Assembly (NCBI RefSeq): GCF_000425385.1
Contig: NZ_AUDI01000001.1
Coordinates: forward strand, 722,797 to 786,796
Length of the DNA: 64,000 nt
Direction of reading: 5' to 3'
Origin: Pseudoduganella violaceinigra DSM 15887
GTDB lineage: Bacteria; Pseudomonadota; Gammaproteobacteria; Burkholderiales; Burkholderiaceae_D
A program made the translations under genes and the position numbers. Every line of letters begins with the position of its first letter. Position 1 is the stretch's first letter. Shown here piece after piece: positions 61,057 through 64,000 of the stretch. Under the pieces are notes generated by a model. That model was not told the DNA's origin. It searched no databases and worked only from the letters and a program-made list of their open reading frames with translations.

Positions 61057-61733
61057 GCCGTCTTCTCCTTCGCCAGCGTCATCACCGGCAGCACACGCAG
61101 TTCATGCGCATTGAAGCGCGCCATGGCATTCACCACCAGCACCGTCAGCAAGCCTTCGCTGATCGCGATCGGCAGCTGGGTCAGCGCGAAAATGCCCGCG
61201 AACTTGGTGAACGAGGCGCTGAAGCCGCCGGCCGGATCGGGAAAAGCCCATGCCAACTGGGCGGAAGTGGTCATATAGGTGGCCAGGTCGCCGATGCAGG
61301 CGGCCAGAAACACCGCCACGGCGCGCGACAAGCCAAGTGCGGCGACCGCACGGAACACACCGTAAGAGACAAAGGGGCCGACGATTGCCATCGAAAACAC
61401 GTTGGCGCCCAGCGTGGTCACGCCGCCATGCGCCAGCAGCAGCGCCTGGAACAGCAGCACGACAAAGCCCACCGGCACCATCGCGGCGGGACCAAACAGC
61501 AGCGCCCCCAGGCCGACGCCGGTGGGGTGGGAACAGCTGCCCGTCACGGATGGCAGCTTCAGGGCGGACAGCAGGAAAGCGAAAGCGGCGGCAACGCCCA
61601 GCAGCATGCGCTGTTCGGGATGCGCCTGCAGCTTGCGCCCCATGCTGCGCAAGCCCCAGGCCAGGAATGGCGCGGAAACGGCCGCCCAGCCGATTGCATG
61701 CGCGGGCGGCAGGAAACCTTCCATGATGTGCAT
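61053..61733 (-). CDS. cbiM: Cobalt ECF transporter S component CbiM
   Basis: 226 residues and about six to seven helices. The N-terminus [16 protein letters not shown] includes the His residues that chelate Co2+ in the amino-terminal metal site. [28 protein letters not shown] is the family hallmark (in blocks). First gene of the operon, 138 nt downstream of the riboswitch. Confidence 0.96.
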   Translation of the reverse strand: MHIMEGFLPPAHAIGWAAVSAPFLAWGLRSMGRKLQAHPEQRMLLGVAAAFAFLLSALKLPSVTGSCSHPTGVGLGALLFGPAAMVPVGFVVLLFQALLLAHGGVTTLGANVFSMAIVGPFVSYGVFRAVAALGLSRAVAVFLAACIGDLATYMTTSAQLAWAFPDPAGGFSASFTKFAGIFALTQLPIAISEGLLTVLVVNAMARFNAHELRVLPVMTLAKEKTA

Positions 61734-61870
61734 TCGATACCTCCCGTCGAATGGTCTATAAGGACACCACTACGGGGGAAGTAAAGGGCAGTCGACTGCT
61801 GGCGGGGATACAAATGCGGAAAGCCGGTCGACAGCGGCTTCCCGTCACCCCGGAGAATAGTGCTGATAAA

Positions 61871-62052
61871 TGTGGGCCGGTATTCTGGCTCGCCTTCGTC
61901 CTCCTCCGGGCCTTCCCGCGTTTTATCGCAGTGGCGTGTTGCCGGAGTCGTCAGGCTTACAGCAGCGGGGGCTGCACCGGAATGGCTGCTTTTGGCAGTT
62001 TCACCGGTTTCCCGTTTAACGCGCTCCCCTGGCCGGGTCGCGCGCACCCAGC
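61871..62052 (-). ncRNA. Cobalamin (B12) riboswitch upstream of cbiM
   Basis: Conserved blocks on the minus strand in order: GGGTGC, GTTAAACGGGAA, GCAGCCCCCGCTGCTGTAA, CGCCACTG, GGGAAGG, GAGCCAGAATACCGGCC. A downstream hairpin (about 61818-61843) may be the expression platform. It would repress the cobalt-uptake and ring-synthesis operon when AdoCbl is plentiful. Confidence 0.94.
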
Positions 62053-62055
62053 CGA

Positions 62056-62085
62056 ATAGTACAGTAAAGAGCTCGGGCGTGGCAA
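62056..62085 (-). promoter_or_regulatory. Promoter of the cbi/cob operon
   Basis: On the minus strand TTGCCA (62080-62085), an 18-bp spacer and TACTAT (62056-62061), with transcription expected to begin near 62049 at the riboswitch 5' end. Confidence 0.65.
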
Positions 62086-62210
62086 ATTGCCGGATGCGAA
62101 TCCGGGGACGTCTCGCGTCCCTTTGTCACATGACCTTCCCGATTAATGAGCGGAAGCGTGTGGGCGAACACTGTTGGATTAATATATAACCGGGCAGGAA
62201 GGAGGTCGCG

Positions 62211-62669
62211 ATGTTCGAGCTCAACCTGCCCTGGTGGGAGTACATCCTGCGCGGCGCCGCAGTGTACTGCGCGCTGCTGCTAATGATGCGCCTGAGTGGC
62301 AAACGAACCATCGGCCAGTTCACCCCGTTCGACCTGCTGGTGGTGATGCTGTTGAGCGAATCGGTCTCCCCCGGATTAACCGGTGGCGACAATTCCGTCG
62401 CGGGCGGCATGATCGTGGTGGTGACACTGGTAGCGCTGAACATCGCCATCGCCTTTATCACAGCCCGCAGCAAGAAGGCAGCCGACTTGCTGGAAGGCAC
62501 CGCAGTCCTGCTCGGCCGTGATGGAAAAGTCTTCAAAGATGCCTTGCTCAGCAACCATGTGGCCGAAAGTGACCTCGAACAAGCGCTGCGCGAAGCTGAC
62601 TGCCCGATCGAAAAGATGAAATATGCCTTCCTGGAGGCAGATGGCAAGATCACGATCCTGCAACATTAA
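62211..62669 (+). CDS. DUF421 (YetF-like) membrane protein
   Basis: 152 residues. Three hydrophobic helices followed by a small cytoplasmic alpha/beta domain (DGKVFKDALLSNHVAESDLEQALREADC). MMRLSGKRTIGQFTPFDLLVVMLLSE is the DUF421 signature (in blocks). Role unknown, sometimes linked to sporulation or stress. It has a strong AAGGAGGT ribosome-binding site and is divergent from the cbi operon. Confidence 0.88.
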   Translation: MFELNLPWWEYILRGAAVYCALLLMMRLSGKRTIGQFTPFDLLVVMLLSESVSPGLTGGDNSVAGGMIVVVTLVALNIAIAFITARSKKAADLLEGTAVLLGRDGKVFKDALLSNHVAESDLEQALREADCPIEKMKYAFLEADGKITILQH

Positions 62670-62980
62670 ACGCTAGTAGGTCCGGCTTGGCCAGACAGAC
62701 CTTGTTCAGCTGTCGCTCGCTTGCCCTCCTTAGCTGAGGGTGACGTTGCGAAAGCAGTCAATCGAATGAAAATCAATTGCGACAGAAAACGGCCCTTGGT
62801 GTTCACCTTTGTCCGCTCCCTCGATTGCATTTTTCGCCGCCATACGGCTTTCACGCCAAGTTGTTCAACCCGGGAAAAGAGATGCTTGTAGCCACGTAAG
62901 CACAGCGATTCATTGGCACCGTGACCCTGCAATTCGTGTCCTAAGCCCTTCCAGGCCGGCTCTGCCTTGATGGGTGGCAC
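62670..62980. other. Gene-poor stretch after the DUF421 gene
   Basis: A 104-codon open frame exists on the minus strand (62666-62980). Its translation has no recognisable domain, unusual composition and no ribosome-binding site, and its 3' end touches the DUF421 stop. I see no supported gene here. Base composition is less GC-rich than the core of the window. Confidence 0.4.
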
Positions 62981-63226
62981 CTAAAGCGCTTCAGCAAAGG
63001 CCGTTGACGGTCTAGCCAGTTGAACCATTTTTTTAATCTTTGTGGCCTTTTCAAAATGGTCCAGTTCGTGTTCGCGAATCCACCATTCAGCGGCTTCCAT
63101 CAGCAACTCAGGATTGTCATTCTTGTTTGCGAAAAAGGCATAAAAAGACAGGCCAACATCTGGTCCCTTTTTAGCTATTTTTTCGTCACAAACTGCAATC
63201 ATTTTTTCCCTTAGTGAATCTCTCAT
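62981..63226 (-). CDS. Small hypothetical protein (DUF6500-like)
   Basis: 81 residues, soluble and helical: MRDSLREKMIAVCDEKIAKK, then GLSFYAFFANKNDNPELLMEAAEWWI and HFEKATKIKKMVQLA. The pattern is like small conserved proteins I associate with DUF6500, by memory only. Lower-GC codons suggest acquisition. The start ATG follows a purine-rich GAAGAAAT. Confidence 0.6.
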   Translation of the reverse strand: MRDSLREKMIAVCDEKIAKKGPDVGLSFYAFFANKNDNPELLMEAAEWWIREHELDHFEKATKIKKMVQLARPSTAFAEAL

Positions 63227-63298
63227 TTCTTCGATTTACTCCATTTCCCCTTGGCGTCAGACCAGGTCTGAGCGATTCCAACTAAACAATGACCATGC

Positions 63299-63637
63299 CT
63301 ACGTTTCTGCTGCGACGAACGCAGCGCAACCACTTTGCATATTTACGATGCGCCCATCAAGTGGGCTGACGTCCGAAGTGCAGACGCCATAGTCGAGGAA
63401 ATTTGCATTACCATCGATGCGAACCATGGAAACACATGCGCAGCAGTGCCCCGCAAGTCCTTGCGCAAGTGGAACGCCCCAGCGCTCTGCGGTCCGGCGC
63501 GCGTGCTCAAAACTCCATTCTGCTTCCGGCGTAAGGCCTATCGCATCACCGGTTCCGGAGTGGAGAATGCCATCTTCCGCGCCTATCCACACTTGCCCCG
63601 GAAGTCGAACATCCCAACCCGAGGTGTCGGAACACAT
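63299..63637 (-). CDS. Orphan hypothetical protein next to an insertion sequence
   Basis: 112 residues from the ATG at 63637; the open frame continues upstream into the IS630 region, so the native start may have been lost. The protein has four or five cysteines, including GHCCACVSM, and no domain I recognise. It lies on the same strand as the transposase and begins 12 bp beyond the transposase stop, so the insertion has probably replaced its promoter or 5' end. Confidence 0.45.
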   Translation of the reverse strand: MCSDTSGWDVRLPGQVWIGAEDGILHSGTGDAIGLTPEAEWSFEHARRTAERWGVPLAQGLAGHCCACVSMVRIDGNANFLDYGVCTSDVSPLDGRIVNMQSGCAAFVAAET

Positions 63638-63648
63638 TACCACAGAGA

Positions 63649-64000
63649 CTAGTAGACTGTAACGGTTGAATCCGTAGTGATGCGCCGTTTGGCGTCGAAG
63701 TATTTCCACTTCACAGGCTTAGGCGCTTCGTTGTATTTGCGGATATAGCGCATGAGCTTGGCCTTGAGATCCTTGACTGAAGTGAATACGCCACGTGCTA
63801 TCACGTCACGTTCGATCTTGGCGAACCAAAGTTCAACCTGATTCAACCAGGACGAGTAGGTCGGGGTGAAGTGCATGTGGACGTTCGGATGCTGTTCGAG
63901 GAAGGCGGTGACCAGCTTGGTCTTGTGGGCGGAGAGGTTATCTGCGATGACGTGGATTTCTTTGCGCCTGGGTTGGTTGGCAACGATATCGGTCAGGAAG
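63649..64000 (-). mobile_element. IS630-family transposase, C-terminal part, cut by the window edge
   Basis: Only the C-terminal part is visible. It shows the DDE nuclease end: EIHVIADNLSAHKTKLV with the second aspartate, HMHFTPTYSSWLNQVELWFAKIERD with the catalytic glutamate, then a basic terminus ending STVTVY. The frame is open to the right edge, so no judgement about integrity is possible. The terminal inverted repeat and TA target duplication cannot be placed from one end. Confidence 0.88.

Noticed and set aside
61818..61843. Hairpin between the cbiM riboswitch and gene as a definite terminator
   Set aside because: The stem is convincing but no U-tract follows, so it is mentioned only as a possible expression platform.
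62666..62980. A 104-codon frame on the minus strand
   Set aside because: No ribosome-binding site, no domain, odd composition, and overlap with the DUF421 stop. Not called as a gene.

Overview
The window looks like a chromosomal segment of a high-GC betaproteobacterium, most likely Oxalobacteraceae (Massilia/Duganella/Janthinobacterium-like). The evidence is the codon usage, a CIRCE element on rpoH, a ctaC-ctaD-small protein-ctaG-DUF2970-ctaE oxidase operon followed by a SURF1/ctaA/ctaB/SCO assembly block, a PEP-CTERM secreted protein, a 'twin transmembrane' DUF2909 protein and an M9 collagenase. The genus is inferred from gene content, not from a marker-gene search. No tRNA, rRNA or CRISPR array was seen. 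The only mobile DNA recognised is a partial IS630-type element at the right edge.

Layout. 1-8.2 kb: collagenase (cut by the left edge), PAS-AraC regulator, glpK, RNase P RNA, an acetolactate-synthase-like TPP enzyme, a secreted hypothetical protein and a major porin. 8.5-13.4 kb: a MerR regulator with a B12-binding domain whose key residues resemble CarH photoreceptors, then ftsY-ftsE-ftsX and rpoH behind a CIRCE-embedded promoter. 13.5-18.6 kb: PEP-CTERM protein, small lipoprotein, gamma-glutamyltransferase, and a monooxygenase plus short P450 pair divergent from an ArsR-type regulator. 18.6-22.4 kb: a tightly coupled signal peptidase / ABC ATPase / permease-CPBP protease fusion operon. 22.4-26.4 kb: a Ter-type stress operon (TerD, AIM24, TerD, DUF475) divergent from an NhaR-like LysR regulator. 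26.4-33.6 kb: a CecR-like TetR regulator divergent from a five-gene YbhGFSR-type ABC exporter with its own outer-membrane factor. 33.8-37.1 kb: CorC-type transporter, orphan solute-binding protein, AI-2E-family permease. 37.1-46 kb: aa3-type cytochrome c oxidase structural and assembly genes. 46.3-48.5 kb: BioC-like methyltransferase, comF, trmL.

48.5-62 kb is the largest coherent unit: a cobalamin regulon on the minus strand. A B12 riboswitch with a recognisable promoter precedes cbiMNQO (cobalt uptake), then cobM/cbiF, cbiX, cbiC, cbiD, cbiET, cobI/cbiL, cbiG (split in two), cobJ/cbiH and a 2Fe-2S ferredoxin. Nearly every junction is a 4-nt ATGA overlap. A second B12 riboswitch with its own -10 box then controls a TonB-dependent receptor, presumably a BtuB analogue. 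CbiX, CbiD and CbiG mark the cobalt-early (anaerobic-type) route. No precorrin-6A reductase (CbiJ/CobK), amidation or lower-ligand genes lie here. The right end (62.2-64 kb) holds a DUF421 membrane protein, small orphan genes and the IS630 fragment.

The least ordinary items are the signal peptidase/ABC/CPBP operon, the P450 without a recognisable ExxR motif coupled to a monooxygenase, the CarH-like regulator facing a porin across a perfect palindrome, and the Cys/His-rich metal-binding tail on CbiX. All assignments come from reading the sequence; no database search was run.
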